Assembly (NCBI GenBank): GCA_037893245.1
Contig: JBAIAA010000704.1
Location: 1,674,001-1,738,000 of the forward strand
DNA from: Crossaster papposus
Lineage: Eukaryota; Echinodermata; Asteroidea; Velatida; Solasteridae
DNA length: 64,000 nt
Direction: 5' to 3'
The translations under genes were made by a program, and so were the position numbers. The notes under the pieces were generated by a model. The model was not told the origin of the DNA and did no database searches. It saw only the letters and a list, made by a program, of their open reading frames with translations. This document shows, piece by piece, positions 11,503-24,000 of the stretch (the stretch's first letter is position 1; the number at the start of each line of letters is the position of its first letter).

Positions 11503-14500
11503 AAACCACATTGCAGCAGTACTACCTTCTAATTACACTGAAGTCATTATGTTATTTGTTTATATAATTACATTAACACCTGCGCATTGGGATTTGAACA
11601 TGCTCTCTGTTCAAACACAGTTCACTAGACTTTGGAATTACGTTGCATTTTTGTATTTGGATGTAAATTCCGAGTCCAACATTTGTTGGTAAGTTTCCTA
11701 TTCAATTGTGTCCTCCAGTGAGCAAAAACAAAAGTGCAGTTTTGCTGACTGTGGTGGGACTGGAGGCCAGTCTACCTCACACGTGTTTTTGTTGCCCACA
11801 AGTGCCTGCATTCAGTCCAACTGCACTTAATTCAACACACACTGTCCAAGCAATCAGACTGCATTTCCACATCCGCGATGGACGAGACGTCTTCAAATTA
11901 ACCAGAAACCGAAATCCTGAACACACACCAGGAATTCCCCTTGGTCACCACTGATGGATTTTAAATATAGTTCCCTGTTGCCGTGGCAACTTGAGATAAC
12001 CCAATTCGCCTGTCTGCGTATTCTTTAAAAAAAACAAAAAAATGATCTGATTAGGAACTGTGTCAGTTTTTATTGTCCCTACGGAAACCCAGAAAAACAA
12101 GCGTGTGGGGTTCTACTTATTTGGGAGACAATTTGTCAATTTTGATCTGTTAAAAAACATTTCATCCCAGTTATTTTCAAAAGCATGCAGTCTTCCAAAT
12201 AACAACCAGGTCTAATTCATATCCAGTAGAATTGGAAGGGGGGGGGACAAAATTGTAAATAACAAGAATTTAAATCTTTCTAGAGATTATTAAGATTGTT
12301 TTCTACTCACCACGGATGTTTTGTTGCACAGCCCCGAGTGTTCGAGTCGTAGTGTTTATGCCTTATACATTTACATGCACTGGTACTTACTGGCTGCGAT
12401 ATCATCGCCGAACACTGTCCCGCCACCTCCCGACTCTTAAAGTCGACCCTTTGGAGAGAATTGTCAATTTGCTGGTTCTTTGAAACGCGCCACATCAAGA
12501 TAAAGGAGAGAGAGAAATCACGAGTCTGCTGGAGTCTGGGGAGTCTGGGGAGTCTGAGCACACCGAGTGGTGTTGATGCGCTTGTGTCGCTTCGTACCTA
12601 CTGTCTGCAACTTGCTTGTTTCCCTCTCGCTGGCTTGTCACAGATCCGGCAATTGCCCTGCCATTGGCTGTTATGCTGTTATGCTAACAAACGAGGCATG
12701 ATCTGTCACTTGCAAGCCAGTGCTCTGATGGGATATGGAGGGGGGAGAGGGTTGTCTCGGCATGTTATTTCAGAAACTCCATAGTCCCCGACTAACTAAT
12801 CAGACATCTTTGTGTGTATGGATGAGAGAGACACAGCAAAGGAAGCGCAAGCCTTGAGGGGAGACTACATGTACAACGAGCCTTGTATTATTACCAATCA
12901 AGAAATAGGATTGAGGGGGTTATTAGTCTAGCATCAAGGCTCCTCGGGGAACCTCATTATACATGGAATGTACGTGTATCTGTTAACTCTCTGCATACCC
13001 GACAACAAAAAAGCCTTCCTTCGCCACATCCTGTACTGAGCAGCTTCTATTGTGCATTCCATTCCAGTCCAGTCAATAACAAGCACCCTTTCAGTGCAGC
13101 ACACAAACTGCAAATTGCTCACTCTCACTCCCTTCTTCTCTTTTACTCTTGAGAGTCCCCCCAGATCCTATCACTGAAGCGGCCGAGTGATATTAAAGCT
13201 AACTGTTAAGGCTGTTTCAGTATTGATGCAGCCATTGCATGGAGCTCTTCCCAGCCACTATTAAATATCTTGATTTTTTTTCTTCTCTTTCTTAAGAACT
13301 TTATTCATTGCTGATGACCTTAAGTGGTTGTGTACCGTAGACCGAGGGGCTAGGGGCTGACTAATAGGTGGCGAGTCGTGTTTTGGAGACGGTCTCCTGC
13401 ACTTCAGAATAGACAGGTGTGAGTTTCCCCTCCGAAAACCCCTTTGGTTTCACGGACTGTGAAAGTAAAGCAAGCTGATTAAACCTATAAATATTGATGA
13501 GTTGAATCCAGTTACTGCATCCTCTCTAAAGTGGAATGGAGAGCCCCGGAAAACCACTCAACTGTAAAAGGAATGGTTTGGGGTTGATTACCTTTATGAA
13601 TATTTATGAGTTGGCTCTCTACGCGTCGCCTTTTTTTGCTTGTAACTTACAAGTCAGATGCTGATTTTCGTGAAATGAATTTTGAATATTTATGAACGCC
13701 TAGAAACATAACAATGAGAAAATCCTATTCTTTATACAGTAGTGTTAAACAGTTATGTTCCCTGCAAAAAAAAGAAAATAACTTTAATGAAAAATATGTA
13801 CAGTGTTTATCTTGGTATCATTCAAACTTTCATGATAAATCAGTTTATAAACATTCACTTCAATCAGCAAACATTCCAAATCAAATGTTTATTTGTCTGG
13901 TTTACAAAGCTAGTGATGCTGTTGGTGTTTGCAGGAAGTTGAACATAGTCCTAACCTTCCCAACTTTTTTTTTTATTTTTTTTTGGGGGGGGGCGGACTT
14001 TGTCCTGCAGTGAGTGGTAGATTTTATTTATTAAAACAGTTGTGAGTTTTGGGACCATTTTTCCCAAAGTTCAAATACCACGATTCATATTTTCCAGGTG
14101 CACATATTATTAAAATGGCCTACTGAGACACTGTATTCCTAGACAAAATGCTCTGAATGACTCCATTAAAAGTTCACCTCTTAAAATTCCCCTCACATCC
14201 AACTTGAGTTTCTCCCAAGGAGCTATTTTAATCCATAATCTAAGTACACTCTTGTGTGTTGTCTCTCTCACCCCCACCCCTCCCACCCCCTTTCCTTTCA
14301 CAATCTCATTTCACATAAAGATTTAATAGCACTTGGACCTCTGATAATGTTCTACCACATCACTGCATGTGAATGACAAAAGCTTAAAGGAAGACCTGTA
14401 CATCCTTTAGGAGGTGTCAAGTGTTTGCTTAAGTTGATTGCTTAATAATGAGATTTTAAAGGTGCAAGTCAGGGAGCCTACCCCCCAAAAGAATATCCCC

Positions 14501-14596
14501 TGTGCTGTGTGGATAATACTTCGGGAATATAACTGCATGGTTGGGTTTGTTTAAGGATTGCTAAGATTGAGTAAAGCAGTCTGTTTACTCTATTTT
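11503..14596. other. Non-coding DNA, GC-richer patch at 12.3-13.2 kb
   Basis: Between about 12300 and 13200 the DNA is GC-richer than its surroundings. On the minus strand it has donor-like sites near 12388 (CCA|GTAAGT) and 12310 (GTG|GTGAGT). It could be a first exon or promoter region of a minus-strand gene, or regulatory DNA of Ssdp. I cannot identify a protein. At 13560-13700 the motif GAATATTTATGA recurs twice, echoing the 4.4-kb repeats. Confidence 0.4.
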
Positions 14597-14980
14597 AAAG
14601 GTAGTATACACCATTGGTAATTGCTTTAATTATCATGAATGGGTAGATTTGGGGGGTTGTATTTCATGGTAAATATCGTTTAACTGACTTTTCCGAAGTT
14701 TTACAATCATGGATGCCGAGAAAAGCACGAAAAACAGCGTTTGTTTTCAACCGGGGTCGAGCAGTTATTCTTATGTTATCTTTGTTTTTTCGCTTTCGCC
14801 GTCCGGCGAGAGCGAATTTTTCTTTATAAAATTCAATTTTCTTGAATAATTACAGGATATCTAGCGCAATCCTTTTGCTGAATGCCTAGAATCATTGTTT
14901 ACTTTCAATTGAGTAAGGTATTTCTTAATAATTCAGTAGTAAATATTTTTGATATCTGCAAATGGTGTATACTACCTTTA
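14597..14980. mobile_element. MITE family A copy, TA-flanked
   Basis: Starts AAGGTAGTATACACCATTGG and ends CAAATGGTGTATACTACCTT, with TA on both sides. The interior shares a GTTTGTTTTCAACC...CGAGCAG block and a CGCCGTCC(G/A)GCGA block with the copy at 62690-63047. Confidence 0.8.
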
Positions 14981-15015
14981 ATTGGCCAGTTGTTGATTTC
15001 TAGTTGTACATTTCT

Positions 15016-15277
15016 GGGGCCACTTTCATGGAGCTGCTTAGCACAAAGAAATTGCTCAGCATGAAAATGTTTCCTTAAATAACAAAAACAGGGTTACGGT
15101 ACAAACCTTATTTGCAGGTGAAGTATACTGTCTGTGCCTGCTATTCAGCTGTTTGTTTGCAATAGCATGAAATGAGTTTTGTCTAATAACCTATTTTTAC
15201 TGGATAAGATTTTGTTTGTGCTAAGCAAATTTTGTGCTAAGCAAATTTTGTGCTCAGCAGCTCCATAAAATTCGCCC
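15016..15277. mobile_element. MITE family B copy (GGGCCAATTTCATAGAGC type)
   Basis: Left end GGGGCCACTTTCATGGAGCT, right end GCAGCTCCATAAAATTCGCC, inverted to each other, with GCTAAGCAAATTTTGTGC blocks inside. Four other copies lie at 22261-22476, 55980-56224, 59037-59269 and 60717-60961. Non-coding. Confidence 0.75.
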
Positions 15278-15291
15278 TTGGTGATTGTCTC

Positions 15292-15475
15292 TGGTGATTG
15301 GTCTATGCTCCGATTGGTCCGCGCTCCGATTGGTCTGCACTCCGATTGGTCTGCACTCCAATTGGTACGCGCTCCGATTGGTCTGCACTCCAATTGGTCC
15401 ACGCTCCGATTGGTCCGCGCTCCGATTGGTCTGCACTCCAATTGGTCCACGCTCCGATTGGTCTGTGCCCTGATT
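15292..15475 (+). repeat. 16-bp minisatellite, each unit a CCAAT box
   Basis: About a dozen tandem copies of TCCGATTGGTCTGCAC and variants (GATTGG or AATTGG, then TCC/TCT, GCG/GCA). It begins directly after the right end of a family B MITE. Every unit contains ATTGG, the complement of the NF-Y CCAAT core. Open frames on both strands here are by-products of a repeat that happens to lack stops. Confidence 0.85.
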
Positions 15476-15480
15476 AATCC

Positions 15481-17407
15481 AATCAATGTTGACTGTTAAA
15501 TACCTGCACCCTGATTGGTTTGTGTTTGGATATTGGATTGCTATACTGTTTGTAGATATCCTCTGGTCTAAATGCTTGTAACTGAGAAATCTTTAGTATA
15601 ATTTGTGTCCTTTTTTAAATATTTATTTAAGAAGATCAAACTTCTTTACTCTCACTTTGAACAACTCGTACATATGCACAGCCCATGACTGAACAAGTCT
15701 ACTGATGCAGGTGTAATATTAAACCAATTTTGCATCTTAAAGGGGAACAAAATAATGAAAGAAAAAAAATATAATAATAAAAAGACAGCAGGGAGAGATA
15801 TTGAATTTCAGGGGATTCGCAGCACAGGACAAAATTAATCCATAAAAAGCTACCCTAAATTGAATCATGACTGCGATATTAACAAATGAGCCCGGCACTA
15901 AAATAGGATTTGTTCCCGAGAGCATGATAATATGTTCGTTTGTAAGATATCCCTTTGCACTACTGGCCATAGGGAGCTGTTATGTTATGTTATGGTTTAG
16001 GATGGGAGGACCAAGGAAGTATTAGTACTAGGGAAGAACTCGATAGTATTTTTCTTGTCTTCTCCAAACCGGCGTCTGTATTATCACAACAATTATAAAA
16101 ACTTGCGAGAGCAATTTAGATTTGAGAATTTGTTTCCCGGGAAATACCTTGAGGCAAACAAATGTTGATTATTCAGTGTGCGTTTAGAGTTGCAGTCTGG
16201 GGTTTCTATTATAGAGGAGTTATTACTTTTTTATTTTTTTTTATTTCCCTAAGGCATTATGAAAAATAGATCACATAAAAGCAAACAGGAACAAAAAATG
16301 CTAGATAGGCATTATCGTACCTGCCGAATATATTTGCAAAAATAACCAAATTTGACCGTTTGGGCTTTTATAGGACAAACATAATTTGGTGCAGAATTGC
16401 AAGTTTGTTCCAAGTGTCATATGTGTGTATTAAAGGGCAAATAAGAAAGAAAAAAAGTTCAGTGACACGGGGAAGGCAATTAGCATTACTTGAAATCGTA
16501 AAAAACGAAAGCAATCAAAGCTGAAACACTATTGTCAGTTCGTATCCATCAAACTTGCTCACCCCCCCCCCCCCCCCCCCCCCCTCCTTCCCGCTTCAAT
16601 ATGACAGCACAATCCTGACTCTTTTTAATAAAATATTTGATTCAGACAGCTGTGCGAATGTGTGGTAATCTGCAAAAATGACTAATTTTTCCACTGGATG
16701 AGAATGGGCGACGTCAAATTCGGTTAGCATCAATCGCAGATGTGAAGCAGCAATGGAAGAAAAAAAATAAAAATTGGAAAACCAATTTGCCTTTCCAAAC
16801 TTTGCTGACTGTTTTCACAGATTGATTCCAAGATGGTGACCTTATACATGTACATGGTACATGTACACGTTTGTTTGCACTAGAGTACAATGAATTCACC
16901 CAATGTAGAAGGGGGAGGACCTCAAAGGCTGTCATAACTGTCCCTTTAAAATGACAATTATCTAATAAAGCTCTGCGGGCTCCTGTCAGCAAATCATATC
17001 CGTGTTTGGGAGGTTGCATTGTCGGAACAAATGGCCCCACCGAATTAATCTTTGCGTCGTGATGTGGGACAATGAGGTGGACGGGAGAAATTGAAAAAGG
17101 CTGAATTAAAAAACCAGCGAGGGGAGAATTGAACACCGAGCAAGAAGAATAACATAATCATTGGATGGAATGGGTTTCACGGGACATGGCTCAAGTGCAG
17201 AACTTTGGTTTATAGCGCCTGCTTGATTTATTTTATTTGTTTTGCATATTTATTTATGTTTTGCAGATTAAAAAATGTATCACAAACCAGAAAGTATACC
17301 TGGCATGTCATAAAAAGTACTGTACTTTAAAGCTCATTTGGAAAATAAAATTGTTGACAATTTCCTTTTGCTTGTTTGGTTTTTTCGTAAATTGTATTTT
17401 CACCTTT
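15481..17407. other. Non-coding DNA with a C run
   Basis: No gene seen. Contains a run of about 24 C at 16561-16584 and a TACATGTACATGG palindromic cluster near 16848-16870. The 140-codon minus frame at 16714-17136 has no family resemblance. Confidence 0.45.
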
Positions 17408-17690
17408 ATTGTCACCTTATATAGCGCTTTCCATTTTCTCAACGATCTCATAGCGCTTAATAGCGATAATTATTATCCCGTTCGTCAGGCCATGGGCCAC
17501 GCGGATGCTGATATAGGCGGTTAAATCGGCCTCGACCTTCTCGCGGTACCCTTTTATATTCCTGGGTTGAGAGAGGCAGTTGTAGTCAAGTGTCTTGCCC
17601 AAGGGCACAAACACCATGTTCCTGACAGGGTTCGAACCCACGTACAATCGCACATGAGTCGATCACTGTAACCACTGGTCCATGGCATTT
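17408..17690 (-). mobile_element. tRNA-derived SINE, minus strand
   Basis: On the reverse strand: an A-box-like TGGACCAGTGGTTACAGTG, a B-box GGGTTCGAACCC, the widespread SINE body word CTTGGGCAAGACACTT, and a 3' end AAAGCGCTATATAAGG. This order (Pol III promoter, body, tail) is that of a tRNA-derived SINE. Fragments of the same kind lie at 57688-57790 and 63715-63825. Confidence 0.7.
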
Positions 17691-20145
17691 AATGATCTCT
17701 GATGTCTAATGAGTAGAGTATAATTACTGATCATTTAACTAAGCTAACTCTACCACCTTAGTTAACGACATGTACGGTACGGTACATCATGTGGTCGGAC
17801 GTACGCTGTTTTTTATGTAATTTTCCCTTTTTGAGATTTTGACGAATTAGATTTTGAAGCATTTTTTTTGTTTTTAATTCTTATCGGTGCCCAAAAGGTA
17901 AACATGCTGTAATGAAAAGGAAAGTTTCTATAGATAATGAAAATTACGTGTTGAGAAACAGAACCTAATTTGATTTTAAAATAGTCAATTAACATCGAGA
18001 AAAATTTACGTCAATTTTGCTAACCCCTACTTAGAATCCTTAACTCGTACCATGACAGTTGGTTAGAAATATCTTCATTTTTGAATGTCGTTATACACAG
18101 TGGAAAAATTAGGATTTAATTAATCTTGAAAAAAAATTACGTATGTTAATTTGATTCTTGATTTGAATTGTCTAATGTTATACTATTTCTATCTGTACAC
18201 ATGGGGACTAATCAAAGTTCGAAGTAGTTATTGTAGTGTAAACTTTAATGTCAAGGAGCTTGCAGTGAACGCAGGCTGCTAGCAAATTGTGCGTCATTAT
18301 TGTGGCGTTCCTGCCAAAAAATAACAATTTAATAATAACATTGACATCATTGAGATATATGGGTCTCCCTTGCCACTTACTGTCAGCAGCTTTTTACCCC
18401 CTCGGGGTAACATGTTCACTGGATCAACTCTTCAATAAAAGTGTGCCCTCATCTCCCCTCCTAAAAAACACCTGCCAACAAGAAGACAAAAAATGCCCAG
18501 GAAAAAAGGGAAGACTTAAACAAACCTTAATATAGTGCTCAGTATTACATGTAGTTTGGAAATGTTGTTTGTGGACTGTTTTTTAAGAAGAGAGGGGGGG
18601 GGGGGGGAGGAAATAAGACGGGCACTGGGTAATGGGTAGAAATGGTGGTACTTGGCCAAAGGGCTGTCGTATCTGTTACTGATTGTGTAAGCAGAGGGTT
18701 TTAAAAACCAGACTAGAAAGGTTGAAGTAGCAGGGGGGTGGGGGTTTAGTGCAAGAGATGGATTGGTGCAGGACTGGTGATAATGTTGGTTGGAGTGATG
18801 TGGCTCTAATGGAAAGATTGATCAGCCGTTCTCGATGTACAGAGCATTGATTTTTGTCGCCGGCCTGTTGTCCCGATGTCTGTTTTCAGCTTCTCGGCAG
18901 GCAGTGTTGTTATACAGCGCCGCCTCTTTCTCCAACTCTTGGGAGGAATTTTTTTTTTTAAGGTTGTTGACTATTCATCCTTTTTTTATATTTTTTCTTG
19001 AAATCAATTGCATACCGTTCGATTCTGGCAGCCGTATTTCAGTTGAAATTGAATCCTTTGATTAATTTGGCCGAGCTATCGTGGCTACGGGGACACTATT
19101 GTCACGGCTATCAAGTTGAGGCAGGATATTAGGTCAGCGCCCTCCCATCCTCTGCAGTTGGCCCTTTTTCCTACAATTGTATTTTAATCTTTAAAAAAAA
19201 GTTTATGTGAAAAGTTCAGTTAGATATAAAATTCAGTTTGTTGGTTACATTTTGAGAGGGACGCCGGGCTAGACAATTTGGAATTCATTCAACACTTTCA
19301 GTTGCCCTCTGGTGTGTATATTTTTGTTATGAATCGGTGAGGAAATTGGTGCGATAAGCGTCCATACTTGCCACATTCAGTTCACGATTTGATGTTTTGC
19401 AAGTAATTTAAACGTAGCAGCTTTTCCTCCGATCAGCTGATTTTCTTGACGGTCACTCTACGACTACGCCATGAAAAATAAATAAAAAAACACAAAGCTT
19501 TGAATGTCCCACCTTTTTTTGGTTACGTCTCAGTTGCTTGCCCACATTTACAAAAGGTACATCTTCCTCCTTTATTTTTAATACTTCTCAAAATTATGCT
19601 TGTCATTTTTATGCCAATCTTCATCTCATAGTCAAAGAGCAAAGAGAAGTGTTTCCAGAAAATAAAAAAGCCTTACGGATGAAATGCCTTAATCTCAAAA
19701 ATCAAACATTGATTGTCAATCCCCCCTCCCCTCCCCTTCCCTTCCCTTTGTAAACTATCCCCACCGACGGGGCTAAATCTTTCCCGTCCCTCGTGGGTAT
19801 CCCATCCTCTACAGTTCCACTCATCTGGTGTGCCCCCTCCCCCTTAAGATAACCATCACTGGATTTCGTACACATCTTCCATTAGTAGGATGTTCCCTGC
19901 ATGTGTGAGTGAGTGTGTTTGTGATATTATCAACCCCCCCATCTCCATTCCTTCTGAGTCATGTTGGAATATGTATTGCCAGCCAAGATTGGCTTCCAAA
20001 GTAAAGGACATACAAGGGAATTGTTTTCATCTGTATTTGCTGTTTGAAGCAATACGTGCTCAATGCCACTGACCGGTCTATTGATGCAGGGTTTATCAAG
20101 TCTCCACCGAGTTAAACAAAAAATGCCATCAAAGTTGGCGTCATA
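17691..20145. other. Non-coding DNA, no gene recognised
   Basis: AT-rich, with a G run near 18593-18607 and a pyrimidine stretch at 19720-19750. No exon-like segment with both splice sites and a recognisable protein. Confidence 0.45.
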
Positions 20146-20395
20146 TTAACCAGTTCGCGTCGCAGGACGTTTATACGCACAAAGGTTTTTCCGAAATTCA
20201 AAACGGATGACGGATAAACACGTCAAGAGCAAGACCGGTCAGCGACCGGCTCACAGTGAGCAAGGCCGGAAATATTAGGGTGTACTACCCACAGATGCCG
20301 GCCTGAAACTCGTCTCGGATTGAGGCTCATGAAAAACAATCCCGTGCCTGGGTCCGATCAATGTAAAAATAATCCTGGCACGAACTGGTTGTTAA
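20146..20395. mobile_element. MITE, TTAA-flanked (piggyBac-like), CCAGTTCGCG termini
   Basis: Left TTAA then CCAGTTCGCGTCG; right ...GGCACGAACTGG close to TTAA. The interior AAATTCAAAACGGATGACG and the AGCAAGGCCGGAA block also occur in the copies at 52333-52574 and 62151-62347. TTAA targets are typical of piggyBac-type elements. Non-coding. Confidence 0.75.
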
Positions 20396-20968
20396 AACAA
20401 CTTGCAACTTTATGGGTCAATATACACATAAAGGGTCAACAAGTTTGAACTTTTGGGTGTCCCAGTTACACCTGACCTGTGTAATTTCCAATGCAAGTGT
20501 CATTTGAAATTGACTTCAAACTTACAATTTATTTGGTAGATAAAAGGCATTAAAATATGTGTCCTGAATTTTAAAGTAAAAAACAAATATTGTTATGAAC
20601 TTAAAAAATTTGACCTCTAATTTATAGACTGACCCCAGTACATCTTGGAATGGTCTGAGATTTGCATGATTAAACTTTTTCTTTCAAGTCTGAATTGTTG
20701 ACAGGGTTGCGTTGAACTTAACCAGTGTGAATTGATTTCAAGTGATCTATAAAAGCTGATTGGAGAAGGTTGTGGGAATCAGTCATTTTCTTGCAAAACA
20801 AAATGTCAAACAATGAGCCACTACACATCTCTACTGTAACTTTGTGTACCAACCGTTAATCTGTGTGTTGCTAGGCTGCAAAAAGCACAATTAAAAAAAA
20901 AAAGGACAAATCAAACGGTTGTGTATAGTACTTTATCTTTATTGTCTTGTTCCCTGTCTTCCCTACAG

Positions 20969-21030
20969 GTCATCCAAGCATGGGAGGTCCAATGCCAAGA
21001 ATGAACCACCCTCGGATGCCAATGCAACCA
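20969..21030 (+). CDS. SSBP3: Ssdp exon (GHPSMGGPMPRM segment)
   Basis: Acceptor CTTCCCTACAG, donor GTAAGT. Two bases complete a glycine codon from the upstream exon, then 20 codons HPSMGGPMPRM...MPMQP. It matches the vertebrate QGHPNMGGPMQRM region. It is the first Ssdp exon that I can identify in the window. Confidence 0.93.
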
Positions 21031-24000
21031 GTAAGTGAACACTCCAGCAAGATCAAGCCGTGTCCAAATCACTTGGCTACAGCTTGAAATTACACACGAG
21101 TCTATGTGAAGTGGCTGCAGCCACTACTCCTGGAAGCCTGAAAAAGTCCTCCAAAGTCTATTTATTCTGATTTTATTTTGTTAAGTTGACAACAGTCTCC
21201 GTAGGTTTTACCAAATATTATTCCAATGCGGACACGGCTTAAGATGGTTAAATAATGTATTTGTTTTCTCTCGCTTTACAGAACGGTTCCTTCTCCCCAC
21301 AGAACTACGGTGGCGGTATGAGACCGCCCCCTGGCTCCATGCCAGGGGGGATGCCATTACCCATGTAAGTATGACTAGAATCTCACTCTGGAAACAAGAG
21401 GTTCCCACAGTCGTGGAAAAATCTGGGAAAATTGGCTGTTGTGGAAAGTCACGGAAAAGTCGCGGAAATTCATTTTGAGATTCCTGTGGAAACTTGAGGC
21501 TGCTTATATATAGTAAGCAGGAGGTTGTGGGTTCGAATCCAACCTGAGCAATTTTGTTTATTTTTTTTTTTTTTCACATAATTCCTCGAGACAACACTGA
21601 GTAGCTGTTTATAAAAATACGTCGGTAAAGGGCAAAAAAAACATTGAACCCGAGCCTGAAATTGTTTTAAAGTTCTGGTAAAAAAAATTGGTCGTTTTCG
21701 CTGTTTTCATTTATAATACCCTAACCCAATTCTAATTTTAAAACCCTTTACTGGAGACCGAAAATGTTATGGGGGCACGTAAATGTCCCGACAACTCGGT
21801 CAGATTTTTTTAAACGAAAGAAAGTTTCCCCATAACTCGGTGTTTGCCTACCCACACACACATACATGTACATGTACCTATCAATATATCTGTGAAGTAC
21901 AGTCAGTTTGAGAGGGATGATCCTGCTTATGTCGTGATTAAGATGCTTCAAGATAGATCTTATCACGTCGTTGTCATAGTACCGGGGTACCACTCGCTCC
22001 ACCAAAGATCACGGCCAATCAAAGTTGACAAGCCATTTGTTTAGCTGTTTCTTCTTATTTGGAAACCTATGGAATTGGAAATGGCATTTGTGACTTTCTG
22101 TTTGCAGTTGCTGGCAAAACAGTTAACCATGATTGAGCGTAAATAAATAGAAATATGTAACGGTAAAAATCGCCAATTTTGTGGGCTTGTTCACCATAAA
22201 TGTCCCAATCCAGTTGCTATATGTGAAGGTGACCCATTGCCAAGTAAAGTCAGTGTACTAGGGGTCAATGTCATAAAACATGTAAGCACACAAAAATTCC
22301 TTAGCAGGAAAATTCTTCCAAATTTACAGATGTTTATTATTTGTGACTGGTATTCAGCTGGTTTTTCATTAGCTACAAAAGCACATGGAGTTTTGGCTGG
22401 TAACCTGTTTTTACTAAGCAAGACAAATGTTGTGCTAAGACAAATTTTGTGCTTGCGTGTTTTATGAAATTGGCCCAAGTCATTATGACAAAATACTTCC
22501 ATGTCATAACCGTGAAAATAATCAGTTTGTATGATGTTCCATTTAATTTTGATTTGCTGACAATTTTGATTTTGTTCTGCTTTGTTTTTAGGCCAGGAGG
22601 AAGACCATGGAATCCCAACACATCATCGGTATGAAACATCAGATTTTATTTTACCTACAATACTTCTGATTCAGAGCCAGTAGTTTCCCATTCTTTAGAA
22701 GCCCCGTTCCTTAATGTATTTCAGACAATCTTTAATTTTTAAACACAACTTCACAGGCTGTAGTGGGAAATAATTGAGGAAACAAATAATGGGGGGTTCA
22801 TTTTTCATATTTATTGATATTTTGTAATCTTGGATTTGAAAGAAAAAGTTTTAAAAAAATCATTGAAAAATAACCGACATCTTTCATTTCAACCTTTTTG
22901 TACGTGTTGATAAATGCAAACTTTAAACTTTAAATGGACATGTATTATAAAGTCATGTTCTCTTTCCAAAGAAGTATCAAGTTTGGTTCCTACTGCTGTT
23001 TACCAAGTACTAAACCAAATCTGACAAAATCCATCACTTATACTCTGATATAAATAATGTACATGTAACCACTCCTGAATGCTGATTATGATGAACTGCT
23101 ATTGTCATAAGCCATGTGTATCAGACACATGGCTTATGACAAAAGCAGTACTTTACAATGGACAAAATCAATCAGATTCACCCAGCAGTGTTTCAAGTCT
23201 CCTGGCCCAAGTCCGTCATGGTCTGTCAACATCTAGCCAAGCCAGGCCTACTGGACCAAAACCCCAAAAGCCACTGAAGGGGCGGATGGATTTTGATGGA
23301 TTTGTTTTAAAAGTTGAACAAAAATAAAAAATATAAATGTTTTACAAAACTGTGTTTCTAATGTAGATAAACTATTCCCGAGCATCTCCAGGTGGTTTTG
23401 TTGTAAGTAATTTCAGTTGACTGAAAACAAAAAGAAGACATTTGAATGGAATTATATGTGTGATTGTTGTCCCCGGTGGTTGGAGGTTTGATTGTGGTTG
23501 ACTGGACACTCCTCTTCATATACTATTTACCTTTCATTACTATTTGTGTGTTTGCATGATTTGAGTAAAAACCCCAAAATTTAAGACAAAAACTGTACGT
23601 AGTCTGTTTAGTTGTTGTATATGATTCACTTAGAAGATTAAGTTTGATTGTTGTATCCTCATGTACAGTACCCCCCCCTCCCCCCCCCAAAAAAAAAAAA
23701 AACCAAACAAACCCCCCCCCCCAAAAAAAAAAAACCAAACAAACCCCCCCCAAAAAAAACCAAAAAAAAACAACAACAACAACTGCAACCATTTGTGTTG
23801 CTGACCATCTGACATAAAACTGACAAATTGTGAGATTCAGTCGGTGATTTTGCAGCCATTTTATTGCCGATTTTTCTTAAAATCGACTACGAGATATCCA
23901 AAGCATGATTATAACAGAGATCCAAAGCTTTAGGGCGAAAGACGTTTCCTTTTAGGGGGATGGTCCTCAACGCAGTGTTGCATTATTATTCAACAATCAA

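Noticed and set aside
15145-15499. Open frames on both strands of up to 113 codons
   Set aside because: They arise because the 16-bp CCAAT minisatellite lacks stops; products are pure repeats.
17417-17653. 78-codon minus frame
   Set aside because: Lies inside the tRNA-derived SINE.
23523-23859. Gly/Phe-rich minus frames
   Set aside because: Translation of C/A homopolymer runs.
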